64,000 nucleotides of DNA from Corythucha ciliata (GCA_038030265.1 CM075943.1:3038001-3102000), one strand, 5' to 3'; positions 1-13,494 are shown, numbered from the stretch's first letter. A program made the numbers and translations. The notes: generated by a model not told the origin, from the sequence alone.

Positions 1-411
1 ATTTTGTGTTTTTGCTCCTTCCAATGCATATTTCGTGCTTTTGATCCTTCAAATCCAAATTTTGTGTTTTGGACCCTTCAAATGCCAATTTCTTGTTTTG
101 GATCCTCATGGAGCCAATTTCGTGTTTTGGCTAAACCAAATGTAAATTTTGCGTTTTGGCTCCTTCAAAAGCCAATTTCATGTTTTGGCTCTTTCAAAAG
201 CCAATTTTGTGTTTTTGCTCCTTCCAATGCATGTTTCGTGCTTTTGATCCTTCAAAACCAAATTTCGTGTTTTGGATCCTTCAAAAGCCACCAATTTCGT
301 GCTTTTGATCCTTCAAAACCAAATTTCGTGTTTTGGCCCCTTCAAAAGCCAATTTCATGTTTGGGATCCTTCAAAAGCCAATTTCATGTTTGGGATCCTT
401 CAAAAGGCACG
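1..411 (-). repeat. ~29 bp minisatellite, family I (left part)
   Basis: Tandem degenerate units of about 29 bp, built around TTTTGGCTCCTTCAAAAGCC followed by AATTTCGTG. Read on the minus strand the unit contains CGAAATTGGCTTTTGA, which links it to the arrays near 22.3, 23.1 and 40.6 kb. The array is interrupted by a LINE at about 412 and resumes at 2339. Open frames through it only reflect the periodicity and a lack of stops. Confidence 0.85.
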
Positions 412-2338
412 ATGTGAGACCTTCCTTCATCTCGCTCAGTGCGATCTGAGCAGTGCTAACGCGTGGAGATCTGCCTTGACGTCGGCTCGTAGGGAGTACC
501 GGCGGAGTCTCAGGCAAGCTAAGATCAAATATAATGACGACCTAATAATGAATTCAGTCAACACGTCTCAAACAGCCTGGAAACTGATACGTGATGAACT
601 AAAGAGCTCTTGCCACAACTCCGAGGGAACTGATGGAGCCGGGCTGACCGCCGACGGTTTCAATTCTTATTTTATTAACTGTGCTGCTCGTCCCTCTGGC
701 GAGGTTCCGGAGTCACCCGATCCCCCCAATAGCCAGATCAATTTGAATGGCTTGGACGACGGTTTTGATATAGGCGAATTCTCTGTGGAAGAGGTTCATT
801 CGGCCATTCACAAGTTAAAAGCGAATAACTCGATTGACGCCTATGGACTGACTGGGAACGTGTTAAAACACGTTGCTGGGCAAATTGCAGAGCCCCTGTG
901 CCATGTATTTAATAACTTTGTACGTCTTGGTAGCGTGCCACCGTCGTTTAAACTCGCTCGGGTTATCCCAGTTCCAAAGAAGGGTAAAAAGGATTATGGG
1001 GACTATCGGCCGATTGCCATTGAGAGTGTTCTACCGATTGGGTCTTCGAGTTTCTGGTTGGTGAACGTCTTTCGGCGTTTTTGGAATCTTCCGCAATTTT
1101 GTCGGATTGGAGCACCACCACGGCTGCTCTTGATCTGTTGCGGCGGTGTCTTCGGGGTCTGGAAAATAAAGAGAAGGTCTCTTTGCGTCTCTTTGACCTT
1201 TCTCGCGCATTTGACTCCATAAACCTTGATGTTCTGAGAACAAAGCTGCACATCCTTGGGGTGGGTGATTCAACTGTACAGTTGATAATGTCACTTATTT
1301 CTGGCTGGAGTCAGTATGTCAGCTATGGCGGTGACATGTCCGAAATTCTCCCCACATTCGACATTGGAGTCAAGCAGGGCACTATTCTCGGCCCGTTACT
1401 CTTCATTATATACATTAATGATTTGCCGTTGCACATCGCTAAGCATGGAATTCAGCCATACCTTTACGCCGATGATCTGACAGTCATTTGCTCTAGTTGC
1501 TCGATGGGCTCTACATTGGAATTGGTTACCGGGGCTTCATCATGCGTGGAAGAATGGTGCCAGATAAATCACCTTGTCCTTAACTCCACGAAGACGCAGG
1601 ATCTCACATTCGGGCTGTCCTCCAGCAGTGCCGACTCTCGAAGCGTTAATTTCCTGGGAATTGAGTTCGACACTCGTCTCTCTTGGGAGCCACACATCGA
1701 CGCGTTGTGCTCTAAACTTGCGAAATCCTTATTTGTAGTGCGACGATTGTCTTATTCTGTTTCGTCTTGGATTCTCCGCACTGTGTATTTCTCCCTTTTT
1801 CATTCAAGGATGTCTTATGGAATAATAGTCTGGGGAAATTCGCCGCATGCACTGAGAGTGTTCAAAGCTCAAAAAAAGGCTATCCGACTTCTTGCTCGGA
1901 AGCCCCCCCCCCTCGAACTCCTTGCCGAGCTCTCTTTAAAAGCAAGGTATTCTTACCTTTTATGGGGCATTGATCTTGGAGGTTCTGTCCTACACACACC
2001 TGCTTGCTCAACGGGGAGCGCTGCAGTCTCGCAAACACGATCACCAAACGCGATTTAAGGATGACTTGGTTCCTGACCGCTGTCGACTATCGCGAACAGA
2101 AGCATATGATCCCTCAGTATTAGGACCTTCTCTCCATAACCTTCTTGCGGCTGCTATGAGAGAACTGCCACAAAAGACATTTCGGTCACAAGTCAAGCGT
2201 ATTCTACTCGATGCAGCGCCCTATTCAATAGAGGACTTTGTTTCCACTCGTCGCAATTGTTGAGAACGACGTTCTTATATTTGACAATGTTTTACAACAG
2301 ACTGTTGTGTGAACAATAAATTATTATTATTATTATTA
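412..2338 (+). mobile_element. 5'-truncated CR1/L2-like non-LTR retrotransposon, decayed
   Basis: Coding remnant of a LINE inserted in the family I minisatellite. An N-terminal linker and the start of the reverse transcriptase (DYRPIAIESVL) read in one frame up to about 1050. The frame then shifts, and the RT core continues from about 1081: FDLSRAFDSI (motif A), VKQGTILGPLLF, and the YADD catalytic motif at 1465-1476. A thumb region (FLGIEFDTRLSW) follows. A second shift near 1970 leads to the C-terminal tail, with a stop at about 2261. The 3' end is an (ATT)n tract at 2322-2338, typical of CR1/L2-like elements. No endonuclease is present, so the copy is 5' truncated. The junctions share only about AAAG as a possible target duplication. 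The exact clade is an inference. Confidence 0.85.
1081..2263 (+). pseudogene. reverse transcriptase palm/thumb and tail of the CR1/L2-like LINE
   Basis: Best preserved coding part of the element. Residues 1-325 of the frame opening at 1081 hold RT motif A (FDLSRAFDSI), motif B (QGTILGP), motif C (YADDL) and the thumb. The last part overlaps and shifts to a frame that ends at the TGA near 2261, with a C-terminal tail ending in YSIEDFVSTRRNC. Such tails are usual in arthropod CR1/L2/Jockey-type elements. The RT would copy the element RNA at a nicked target, but this copy lacks the endonuclease and is frameshifted, so it cannot act on its own. Confidence 0.8.
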
Positions 2339-2767
2339 AAGCCTATTTTGTGTTTTGGCTCCTTCAAAAGTCAATTTCGTGTTTTTAGATCCTCCTGAAG
2401 GCAATTTCGTTGGCTATACCAAATGCCAATTTTGCGTTTTGGCTCCTTCAAAAGCCAATTTCGTGTTTTTGCCCCTTAAAAAGTCAATTTCGTGTTTTTA
2501 GATCCTCCTGAAGGCAATTTCGTGTTTTGGTTCTTTCAAAACCCAATGTTTTGTTTTTGACTCCTCAAAATGACAAATTCAAATTCAAATTTCGAGTTTT
2601 GGCTCCTTCATAAGCCAATTACGTGTTTTGGCCCCTTCAAAAGTCAATTCAGTGTTTTTGGCACCTTCGAAAGCCAATTTCGTTATTTCGGCTCTTCGAA
2701 ACCGAATTTTCTGTTTTGGCTCATTCAAAAGTCAATTTTGTGTTTTGGCAATTTTGCTCATGTTCTA
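2339..2767 (-). repeat. ~29 bp minisatellite, family I (right part)
   Basis: Continuation of the array at 1-411, with the same unit (GTTTTGGCTCCTTCAAAAGC then CAATTTCGTG). It resumes directly after the (ATT)n tail of the LINE, so the LINE inserted within a pre-existing array. Confidence 0.85.
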
Positions 2768-2775
2768 ATTAGAAT

Positions 2776-4480
2776 CAGTGGCAGAATAGTGGCACTAGGC
2801 TCTAGCGTACCGTGGCAGAGGTGAGGGGGGCGGACCGCCCCCGGGCCACTGTTCGGATGGGGCACCCGAATAGCTTAAAGATGAAAAAATCGTGATTTTT
2901 AAGTAGACAAGATGAGAACGAATGGCTAAACTCGTTTGTAAAATTGAGAAAAACACTGCTTCGCGGCTGAAATTGAAAAAAAAATTGTTGAAATTTATGG
3001 CTGTTAATATTGAGAAAAAGCGCTAAGTTCAAGCTGACATCGAGACAAAGTAAAACCACGAATTGTTAGGGCAAAATCGTAACTAAAATTAGGAAAAGTC
3101 GCTAATTCACGCAGCTAAAACTGAGAAAAGCGCTATTTCAAGGTTAAAAAAGAGAAAAACGTGAATTCGCGTCTTGAAAAACAAGAAACACGCTAATTCA
3201 CGGCTAAAATTGTGATAAAGTGCTACAATTTTGCATGTTTAAAAATTGAGAAATAGCGCAAATTCACAGCTTAAAGGGAGAAACGCCAATTCATGGATTC
3301 TGGGGGTAACATTGGGACTAAAATTTAGAAAAAGCGCTAAATTCACGGGTGAAATAGACAAAAACGTGAATTCACGTCTAAACAAAAGTGGAGGAAAACT
3401 CAGCTAAGGCATGAAAAATTACGATTTTAAGGATAAAATCGAGAAAAAACGCTAAAAATCGCTGCTAAATTATTGCTAAAATTGAGAAAAAAACGTTAAT
3501 TCGCAGCTGAAAATGAGAAAACGCCAACTCGCCGATTCTTGTGGGCAACTTTCGGGGGCTTAAATTGAGAAGAAGCGCTAATTCACGCGGCTGAAACTGA
3601 GAAAAACGCTAATTCACGGATAAAAAAAGAGAACAACGCGAATTCGAGTCTGACAATAGAGAAACAAGCTAATGTGCTAAAGTGTTACAATTTGGCAGCT
3701 TTAAATGATTGGGAAAAAGCGCGAATTCACAGAAAACGCCATAACTCACGGATTGCCTGGGCTGGGACTAAAATTGAGAAAAAGCGCTGATTCACGGCGT
3801 GAAATAGAAAAAAACGCGAATTCGCGTCAAAAAGTGGAGGAAAATTTTAAATTCACTACTAAGGTATAAAAAATTTCAATTTTACGGATAAAATCGAGAA
3901 AAAGCGCTATAATTCGCAGCTAAAATTAAAAAATGTGCTCATTCACTGCTAAAATTGAGGGTTAAAAGGCTAATTCACAGCTGCTATTCACGGGTAAAAT
4001 TTATGGCGCTTTCCATTCAATGCAATACACTAGTGTAGTGTAAGTTTTTCCACCCGTCCTCTCTGAATTGAAACATGTGTTCATGGAGAGGACGCAGCAC
4101 TATACACTTGTGTAGGGTGTTGAATGGAAATCGCTATTAGAAAAACACGAATTGGCGTTTAAAATGGTGAAAACCGCTAATTTGTGGATACAATTTGGGC
4201 AGGGCACTCAAACGCTACCTCTACTTTGCGGATTCTTGAGACAAATTCGTGGCTAATTCACGGCTAGGAGTTTATAATAAGCACCGATTCGTAGCTAAAA
4301 ATTAGAAAATGTTCTAATTCGGTGCTAAAAGTGGGAGAAAAACGCTATTTCACAGCTGATATTGATGAGACTCGGTGAGTCTGTACGGCCGGCTATACAA
4401 AAAGTATATTCCTAATTAGAGACTAAAGGACCTCCTAGAGATTTCCGCCCCGGGCCCCGATAGGTGTTGTTCCGCCACTG
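2776..4480 (+). mobile_element. hAT-like non-autonomous element with a family II minisatellite body
   Basis: Left end CAGTGGCAGAATAGTGGC, right end (read inward) CAGTGGCGGAACAACACC, so both termini begin CAGTGGCRGAA as in hAT-type inverted repeats. Inside lie distinctive end modules: a GC-rich block with GGGGGGCGGACCGCCCCC near 2825, and GAGATTTCCGCCCCGGG near 4440. Between them are about 1.5 kb of degenerate ~29 bp units (CGCTAATTCGCGGC then TAAAATTGAGAAAAA). No transposase is encoded. An inverted relative with both modules lies at 56415-58045. Flanks show no clear 8 bp duplication, so the precise ends are less certain than for the element at 37034. A MITE sits inside at 4004-4136. Confidence 0.65.
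4004..4136. mobile_element. 133 bp MITE with TTA target duplication
   Basis: Foldback element with termini TGGCGCTTTCCATTCAA and, inverted, TAGCGATTTCCATTCAA. It is flanked by TTA at 4001-4003 and 4137-4139. The core has CCACCCGTCCTCTCTGAATT and a partial inverted match, and is clearly related to the core of the MITE at 52456-52597. A 3 bp TTA duplication is usual for Harbinger/Tourist-type MITEs; that assignment is inference. It lies inside a family II array. Confidence 0.85.
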
Positions 4481-6770
4481 CTTCATCAGTGGGTATAGAA
4501 TTAGTGGCCTCTCCGTCCTTTCTCCTCCATCGATCCCAACACTCCCCCCCGCCCATATATTTCTTCTCATCCTTTATAAAATTTGGGTCATTCTTTCGTC
4601 TAGGAAAAAACTGGTCACCCTAATTATACCCAAGTTTCCCTAATGAGCACTTTTTTTTCGTCATAAAATATAAAAAAATTCCAAGGGAATTAACTTGAAA
4701 CGGAAGGTGTTGGATCAGTTCACTCGAACGTACGTCCTGAAAGACGTAGTCATGAGGGTAATCTATCTGTGAACTCAAAAGAAGCTAATAGTGTATGGTG
4801 GGAGGGGACCTTATTACGGCAATACGCAACAATGTTTGACGAACTCTTTGTTTATTGTTCTGTGGCTAAATGAATACATTAATTAATTTAGCTAAAAGGA
4901 GCGGTTCGTTTCGGAGCCTCACCTCTTTAGTAATCAAAAAGTTGGCTATAACAAGTTATAAAGAGTCTGGACCGATTAAAATCTCAACTTCTATTTTCTC
5001 CGTGCCCCACGAATAAGACTAGATGCAATTAAATTAGTTTTTCAACTTAGATCAAGGATCTCCCATCACAGTTGAACCGTTTTGCCTCTTGTTTCCAGAG
5101 TAATTATTTGCCGTACAAATGAAATTCCGCTTTGGATTTGCTGTCGTTAGTGCGATTACAAGCAACAGCTCGAGGAATTTTTCTATGATCATAGTGATTC
5201 TTAAGCAATAAATCATTAAAGAACCAGTTACAATATTTCACGGAATGCAGGTCAGTATTTTCGAAGAAAGTATTTAGTAACACATCTCAACCACCACTTG
5301 ATGATTTGGTGGGAGGGGGGGGGAGGGGCAGAAGAAGTTAAATTCATAAGGTCGAAGAACTCGGCTTGTCGGGACGGTTCGTCAACAGGGAAATAGCAGT
5401 TTTGCCCTTGTCTTACGGAACAATAAGTATTTCCTTGGTATTGTCCGCTCGTTACTTAGACCTTGTTTCATTCAACAATTTATCTGATCACCTTAGCATT
5501 GAACGCAAAAACCTTCAGGAAAAAAGTTCGTCGCGTTACAAATAATGTCGCTTTATTACACAGTTAATTAAAGTCAGGTGAATCCTTTCAATTGAAGAAT
5601 GAAAAGTGGAGTAAGACTTGACGATATAGTGCAGCGAGGATGAATGCGCCCAAAATGTCAGAAATATGACGGATCTGTAAGCAAAACGCAGAAGTACAGA
5701 TGAGAACGTCGCTCAACAAACATGAATATCGTAATTCAAACTATAGCCCCTGTATTACGTCCATTAATTTTAAATACACGCGACAGTTAATTATGTACAT
5801 TCATGGAATAATAATTTTAAAAACCTCAATCAATCCAGTCTCCATTGCCTTTTTTAAATCTATCGATACAGTTATTCTGGTAAATAAGGTCTTCATTTAA
5901 CTCCTTACAACAAAAAACTGATCAAATTATGCAGACGCAATAGGCAAATTGATTAGCGCAACGTGTTTTTTTTCTCTCTTTCTGATCTACCATAACAAGT
6001 AGAAATGGCACCGTCACAATTATTTCTCTCTTAATTTAGTCCATCAGAGAGAATTATACACCTGTTCCTACCCTACTGTATAAAAATCTGGATTTCAGTT
6101 GAAAAAACCAAACTTTTTTCGTTTTAAAAGTAAATAATCAATTTTTTTAATTTAATTTGAATGAAATATTGACTTGGTTTACGTAGCGCTGAATGAATTA
6201 ACGTTTGACAGCTGTTGCTTTTTGCACTTTGAAAAAATACAAATGAGATATATTACGCAAAACATGGGTGATGAAGGGTTCTTAACTGGTATACAAATCA
6301 TGAAATAAATAGCATGGTAACAGGCTCCTTCGAGGCCCCCTGGCTACAGTCTGAAGAGGAGCCCCTTATGCCCACTCTCCCCCACCCGACTGTCACGAAA
6401 ATGTTGGAAAATTAGTCTAAAAACCACTTTCCCCTTTAGGTAATTAACTAATTTCTTGAGTAACACATTCATTAGTATTTTCTACGCCGACTATAGTTTT
6501 GGGGTAATGCATCCCATGCTGAAGGCATCCGCAGGCCGAAACAAATCTCTTTCTCACAGGTCAAACACCAAAATTCCTAACAATGGCAGATGTCCCCCCC
6601 TCCCCCCTCTCACAACCACATGGGAACACCGAATGTTGTAGTCCTGATGGAGGGACAAGATCCATTCGCTGACGAAATGGCCATAGTTCTTATGTAGGTC
6701 ACCTTCACCGGTCTTGGCTTACGTCGACGGCTAGCGTTAGCATTGTCTCGACATTTTAACCCAGATTTGG
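4481..6770. other. low-copy AT-rich sequence, no gene seen
   Basis: About 2.3 kb without recognisable coding domains, RNA genes or tandem repeats. It contains short homopolymers (a G run near 5312-5325) and one short open frame (5700-5900) with no recognisable motif. It may be intergenic or intronic. Confidence 0.5.
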
Positions 6771-7440
6771 GACGCGAAGAAATCCATTTCGCCGGTTCGG
6801 CCCCACCCCCTAAAACCCTAATTTGGTGGAAATGATCATCGCAAAACCCAATTTGCGGGGGGTCTGGGGGTTGCGTCGAGAAACCCCAAATTAGTGTTTT
6901 TCTGTTGTTCTATCCACGGATATTAGCACATGCTGATTATATTTGAATGCCCAGGGGCGAGGTGCAAGAGACGCCACTGCGGCACGCGGACATTCGCTAT
7001 AAAAAATCGCCATTTTCCGACAAAAACCTCAACGGAACGAACAAAATGTTTCCTAGACCGTACAGCCCAGGGCCAGCCAACCCTTTTTGGTCAAAGGGCC
7101 ATAAACCTGGTTGTAAATAACTCATCCGTCCTCGCCCCCCCCCCACCCCCTTGCCACGAGCACAACACTTTGATCTTTTAGCAAAAGAACGTGACGCTCT
7201 CAATTAAACGCGCACTGGGGGACTGGGGGGGGGGGGCTGTTCAATAACATTAGACAGCCGACAGTACAATAGCCGTAGTTTTTCCATTTGCACAAAAATG
7301 TGCCCTGGGGCTGCTCATTGGCAGTGTCAGCCTTGGGGACATTTCGAGCCTCGGGCGAATCTTTTACCAACGCCTCCCAAAAACTTGCCTTCAGGAGCCA
7401 CGAATCAGCGATTTGTCCCCCCATCATCACTTCTTCTCAA
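6771..7440. repeat. mixed degenerate repeat fragments and C/G homopolymers
   Basis: Scattered relatives of the ~30 bp units (CCCCAAATTAGTGTTTTTCT near 6882) alternate with long C or G runs (near 7137, 7217). Similar homopolymer runs sit near element ends elsewhere in the window, suggesting eroded termini. No gene is supported. Confidence 0.4.
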
Positions 7441-7790
7441 TTTCCTCGGTGAATTAGCAATTTGCCTCCATTTTAGCGGCGAATTAGCGATTTTTCTTGC
7501 AACGAATTTTTTTTTTTTCCTGATTCGGTCCGCTTATAACCGACTTTCCCCAATTTTACCCGTTAATCACGAAGTTGCCTCAGGAAACAGCGACTTGCCA
7601 TTTACTCCAGTTATTTCTGTGAACAATTTTTTAAATAATTTAATCCCTTAAATAGCAATTTTTCTTTAATTTAGCCGTGAATTAGCGTTTTTACCTAATT
7701 TTAGCCTTCTAGCGAGCCCTGATTGAGTTTTGTTTCCCAATTTTCGCCTCGAATTGAACGCTTTCAGTCGCTTTCAGCCCCAAATTAGCG
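7441..7790 (-). repeat. family II ~29 bp array, reversed orientation
   Basis: Units of the type GCGAATTAGCGATTTTTC and CAATTTTAGCC repeat with degenerate spacing. The orientation is opposite to the array that follows, so an inversion point lies near 7790. Confidence 0.7.
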
Positions 7791-10131
7791 GCAAAATAAA
7801 GAAAAGCACCGACTGAATGTGTGATCAATAACGACAATTTTGCAACTGGCCAGTAGTAAAATGAAAGACCCACCTAAGAAGGGGTTTGCACGCCAAATGA
7901 AGGATTCGCCCGGTAAATTTGAGTCGACTCCGCACAAGAATGTTTCAAGTCCTTCAAACAGCGTTTTCAAAACTACATAGACATGAAAAACTGGCTGACG
8001 CGGCAAAAAATTATGAAAATACGCTAATTCGCGCTGATTCGTGGTCTCACGATGCAACTTCCAGACAGAGATTGAGAAAAAAAAATCGTCGATTCGCAGT
8101 GTATGACGGCCACTCCGGTGATAAAATGTAGAAATCAATGCAAAAGTGTTGTTTTTGGGCCAAACCCGCGGCTACAATGTCAATTCGTTCGCTACTAGTT
8201 CAAGGTTGTACAATTAAAAAAAAACATCGCGGCTGATATCGACAAAAACAACGCTAATTCGGATTAAAATGGCGAAAAGATATGCTAATTCACTGCAAAA
8301 TTATCAGAAAACGCTATTTAACAGCTGAAATGAAGAAAAATCACTAGTTTGCGGATAAAGTTGAGCAAAAACGCAATTTCGCGGATATGAAAATGAAGAA
8401 AATCACTAATTCCCGGCTGAAATTGAGAAAACGCAAATCCTTGTAGCTTCTGAAAGATTTGAGGCTCAAACTGAGAATCAGCGCTAAACCATAGCGAAAA
8501 ATAGAAAAAAAATTGCTTATGCGGGCCTAAATCTAAAAAAACAACACGGCTAACATTGAAAAAAAATAAATATATTAATTAGGGCGGCTAACATTAAGAA
8601 AAACACTAATTTTCAACTCAAACTGAGAAAAAGTGCTTGCTAATTCGCTATTGAAAATGAAATATGTGGCTGAAAATGAGGAAAACGATAATTCGTCTAT
8701 CGAGGAAAAGCGCGAAACCCATGGCCGAAATTGGGGAAAATCACTAAAAGTTCGAGGCTAAAACTAAACAATAAACGCTAATCCATAGCAAAAATTGAAG
8801 GAAAAAAATGCCAGAAATGTGAAAAAAAAAAACGCAGATAATATTGAAAACATTCACTAATTAGCCCGGTATAAATAAAATAAAAACTCTAGTTTTCAGC
8901 TCAAATAGGGAAAACGAGCTATTCCCGGCTAAAAATTGAGGACAACGCCAATTCGTGGCTAAACCTGAGAAAATTCGCGAATTAACAGGCTAAAAACGCT
9001 CCTAAGCAGCTAAAACTTGAATAATTCGCGGCTAAAATTGAGGAAAAAAATTTGCGGATAATGTGTTTAAGAATTTCTAATTCCGTCATCTAGCCTTCTG
9101 AGGGCAACTTTGTGACTGAAATTGAGAAAAACGGCAAATTCATGGCTAGAACTGAGAAGAAGCGCTAATCCATAGTTAAAATAAAAAAAAAAGCTGATGC
9201 GGTGCTAAAATGGAGAAGAACCCGCTAATTTGCAGCTAATATTGAGAAAATCAGTAATTATTTGGCTAAAATTAAGAGAAAGGTTAATTTTCAGTCTGAA
9301 TTGAAAAAAAAAAGTGCTAAATACGCTGCCAAAAATGGAAAAATTGCCAATTTGCACTTAAAATATCGGAAAACGCAAATTCGCGGTTAAAATGAACAGA
9401 ATTCGCTAACTTACGGGTTAGAAACGCTACTACGCTGCTAAAATTACGAAAAACCGCTGATTCGCGGCTGAAATATAGGGGAATATCACTAATTCACGGC
9501 TAAAATTGAGAAAATTCGCGGCCCGCAGAAAAAGGGCTATGGGTGAAAAACTCGCTAGTTCGCGGCTAAAACTGAGAAAAAAACGCTGATCAGTAGCGTA
9601 TAGTTTATGGTGAACAAGAAAATGCTAATTTGACGTAAACATTTAGAAAAAACCGCTATTTTGCGGCTAATATCGAGTAAAACGCTAATCTTCAGCTCAA
9701 ACCGAGTAAAGTGCTAATTCTCTGGTCCCTGCTAGAAAAAATCGCTAATTTGTAGCTAAAATTGTGAAAAACGCCAACTCGAGAAAAAGTTAACAAACAC
9801 TCGCTGATTCACAGGATAAAAAAGCTACTTTGCTGCTAAAATTGAGAAAAAGCACGTATGGTGGGGGGGGGGAGACCCCACTAATCGTTGGCTAATTGCG
9901 CTAAATTGCGGTGAAAAGCGTTAATTTGCTGGTAAAGTTGACAAAAAGCACTCATTCGCGGCTTAAACTTGGCGGTGATTTGCCTAAAATAAGGAAAAGG
10001 CCTAGGCTACAATTAAGAAAAGGCCTTAGCGGTTACCAATAGAGGTTTGTATTAGTTATAATGTATAATTAGGGACTTTTAGAGGCCTCTTGAAGATTTC
10101 CGCCCTGGGCTCTGATACGTGTAGGTCCGCA
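7791..10131 (+). repeat. family II element body, forward, with right-end module
   Basis: About 2.3 kb of degenerate ~29 bp units (GCTAAAATTGAGAAAAACGC). The stretch 8040-8180 matches 32530-32690 and, inverted, 53400-53480, so the body is an ordered sequence and not random satellite. The end (10069-10131) has TTAGGGACTTTTAGAGGCCT and GAAGATTTCCGCCCTGGG, the same right-end module as 4420-4480. A stretch at 9931-9960 is the uninterrupted equivalent of the insertion site of the hAT-like element at 37034-39555. Confidence 0.75.
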
Positions 10132-13100
10132 GTGTGGGGGGGGGGGGGCGCAACGAATGTTTATGGTCCAAAAAGGGGGTTCGGGACCCTTTTTTGATGT
10201 GCATTGTATTTTCTGCCAGGCGTTTGAATTAACTGCCGGTATGACTCACTTTTCTGCCGGGAACTCTCTTTTTTTTTTTGCTGGGCTGAAAAATCACACC
10301 AATTTTCAATATAGGTTCGAGAAACCTCGAATTAGTGTTTTCCCCCAATTTTGGGTGACGAATGTTAGCACTTTCCCACAAGAACTATATTTGTTTTGTT
10401 TAATTCACCGAGTCTGAGCCCGCGACTTTGGTTCATTCCTTTCTGCATTATTCCCCCCCATGTCGTCATTCTCCTTTAAAGCGTTTAGGTTAGGGCTAAT
10501 GCTCCGCTCACCACTTCATGGCCCCTTGGGCCATGGTTTGGCCACCCCTGACGTAGCCTATACCAAGGTAGTGGTGAGAGGGAGCACGCGGACCATCCTG
10601 GCCCGCGCATTCAAAGGGTTGCTCCGAAAAGATCTGGCTTTTTGTGGGAATTCTGAAATAAATTATTCAAAACTATGTGGCTGATTTCGTCGAGAACGAG
10701 AAATACGATTGTTTGTTTTGGTGGTGTGACGGGGGGGGGGAGGTCTTTGAAGTCCGCAGGATTTTCTCTCGACGGCCCTAAATAAAACCGTTCACTAATG
10801 CGTTTTCAGTCGCTCAAGTCTTTTTATATACTTATCTCCCTTATAAAACTGAAGAATTGATGCGTAAGAAGGTCAAGTGCGATGATATTCATAGGAAGAG
10901 TGAAGGGCGAGTTCCCAGTTGTCCTCTCCCCCCGCCCCCCCCCCCAACACAGGAGAAGAACGCACCATCGCACGGCTAAAATCATACTGTACGGTGAACA
11001 AGTATATAGGAAAATTGTTACGAAGATCCGATTTTTTTGTGGTACTACGATCGTACAGTAAAAAAAAACGGATAATGTGGCCCCGCAGTCTTGAACGTAA
11101 TTTTCGTCGCACCCCTAGCTGTGTCGGAGACCGTTATCAAAAAAAAAAAAAAAAAAGAGGGTAAGAAACTCGGAAAAAAAATAGAACCGTTGTCTTTTGG
11201 AGTGAAAAAACTGATTATGCCAGAGCAGGATAGTTTGAAGAAGAAAGAAAAAAAAAATCCTCATCCTCAGGGGTGAGGGATGAAGAGTTTTCTCAGGGTG
11301 AGATATATTAACAAAAACACTCGAAAGACAGGGATGCAAATGAGATGGTCGAAAAGGTAAAAGTGGAAGGTGTGCAGGGGTTATAGGAATCACTAACAAG
11401 GCGGCGGTAATCCCTTCTATGGGTCTTCTTGGTACCCTCTACACATTAGCATAGTCGCTACATCTTATGGGGAGAGAGAAAAGGGAACTATTAATGACGC
11501 GAACTGTCATACGCAAAATAGGTAAAAGTAATAAATTACTCAATTATACCACGCATATTTTGAAAATGATGAATTCATCAGAACGATACGAATCTTCGAC
11601 CCTGAAAAGAAAGCCCTGATTTTACGGTGATCTTCCTCCGTGTGAAAAAAAAAACAACAACTCTCCCTCGCCCGACACTAGTTCCAATCATTTGTACACT
11701 CTGCCGTCTCCGCTTGACAGATTAATTCATTTGTTTTCTCATACGGGAAGGGTTTGGCTCTCTTTCCGTAGCGAACTGATTTAAAGAATACGTTGAAATC
11801 TTTTTGAAATTGATTCGTCTGACAAGGTAATTTTGTCTTTAGCTCAAAAGTTTGCATGCATGTGAACTAAAACAGGTGTGCGCGTACAATTAAATAACGA
11901 AGGCTTCGACATCTCGTTCGCATATATTCAATAGAAAATATCATTCGATGATTACGTGACTAGAAAAAAAAAAAAAAAAAATGTAATCCGCCAATAAAAC
12001 TCAACCTTTTTGGGGCGACCCATCAACCCCTATATTCATCCAACGAAATCTAAATTCCAGTCTGTTAGCCTATACCAGTTTACTCAAATAAAATGTTATT
12101 AGTACCCGCATACCTATCAACTTTTAGAACGAGTTAAATGATTACACCTTGACACCAAATTTGACTTGCGTTTTTTTAGGGAAAAAACTATTTTTTGGTC
12201 AAGGAATTGACCCCTTGTATAGGCGAGGAATTAATTAATTGAGGTGAAAAACGACCATTTTATAGGTTTATAAGGGTTACTTCGTGCAGAGGGTTGGAAT
12301 TAAGAACAAGGAGTAAACGCAGTCAAAAATTTGGTTAACAATTTTTTAAATTTCACCGTTACCAGCTTGACGCTCCTTTATTTTGTTAATCCTTTTCCTT
12401 ATAGAAACTAAGACGAGCCATTTAAAATAACTTTTTACGAAGTACGTGACCAATAAGTTCCCAATACAGCTTTATATCCGATAGGTTCACGGGTTAAAGG
12501 ACAAAGTGAATGCGACCCATTATGTTAAAATTAGGAAGAGGTAGAGGCTCTGTTTCCTTCAGGGAGGGAATAGGTGTATAGGGGACCGAGTGAACTGCCC
12601 TGCGGGGAGTCCTTTTTTTTCTCCTATAGGAGAATCTTCGGATACTCTTTTTTTATTATTTTTTGTTAAATATATTTAAATCCCGGTGGGAGCGAAAGGG
12701 TTGTAAACGGTGAAAATTAAAAAAATTGAGCCTCGGCTCGGCACATCAGGGTTTGCGGGAGCTCGTTCGATTTGAATCGAAGCCGAAGGATAATATACAA
12801 CCGTACAGGGGTTAAACACCCTCCGCCACCCCTACTATCAATGCCTCGTTAGGCTAAAAAAAACGAGAACAAAAAAAAAAAACTAATCAGAATGTTTCTT
12901 CCTTGAATTTCCCTTTTATGCCTAGCTCTTGTTCCCTTAGCCCAGTTAAGCAATTCTTAATTCGTTCGATTAATTTATTAATATCATATATAGCAAAAAA
13001 CTATTCGTATTTTTATTCAAGTGTGTCTAAGCTACTTAATTGGTTATTCAAACTACTTTTTGAGCCGCCACCTTTTGAATTGAAAAGAGCCAGTCTGAAC

Positions 13101-13494
13101 AACTTTACATACTTATCAAAAAATTGACATTTAATATTTAAAAAAAAAAAAAAAAAAAATCTGAGGTATTGACAATCTCAGGTGTTTTTTGTGGCATGAG
13201 GGAAATAATTAGCAACACGTTTGTTGTCACTTTTTGGATTATAAAAAGGAATTAAAGTCATTACGGAAGTATTGAACACGTTTATTAAAATTAACAGTGT
13301 TATCAAAAAGTGAGGATAACCCGTTTCTGAATTCTGATATCTTGAACACGAGAGCCTTAAGGGCGATCATCTTTTGTCTTTTGAAAATTCATGACAATCT
13401 CCCCCACTTATTGAAGAAATAATAATAATAATTTTTTTTTAACATAAGAACAAAATATGTAAATTGGAAATAATTAAATAATCGAATGAGTAGC
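10132..13494. other. low-copy sequence with homopolymers, no gene seen
   Basis: No coding domain or RNA gene recognised. Poly(A) or poly(T) tracts occur near 11140, 11965 and 13140. A short open frame at 12903-13127 ends just before the A tract at 13141-13160, which could be the 3' end of a retrocopy, but its product is unrecognisable. Short palindromic segments near 12200 are not distinctive. Confidence 0.45.

Noticed and set aside
2768..4488. 8 bp target duplication for the 2776-4480 element
   Set aside because: ATTAGAAT on the left and CTTCATCA on the right do not match. Either the ends are misplaced or the duplication has eroded.
12903..13160. small gene followed by poly(A)
   Set aside because: The 74-residue frame has no recognisable motif, there is no processing signal that I can support, and A tracts are common here.
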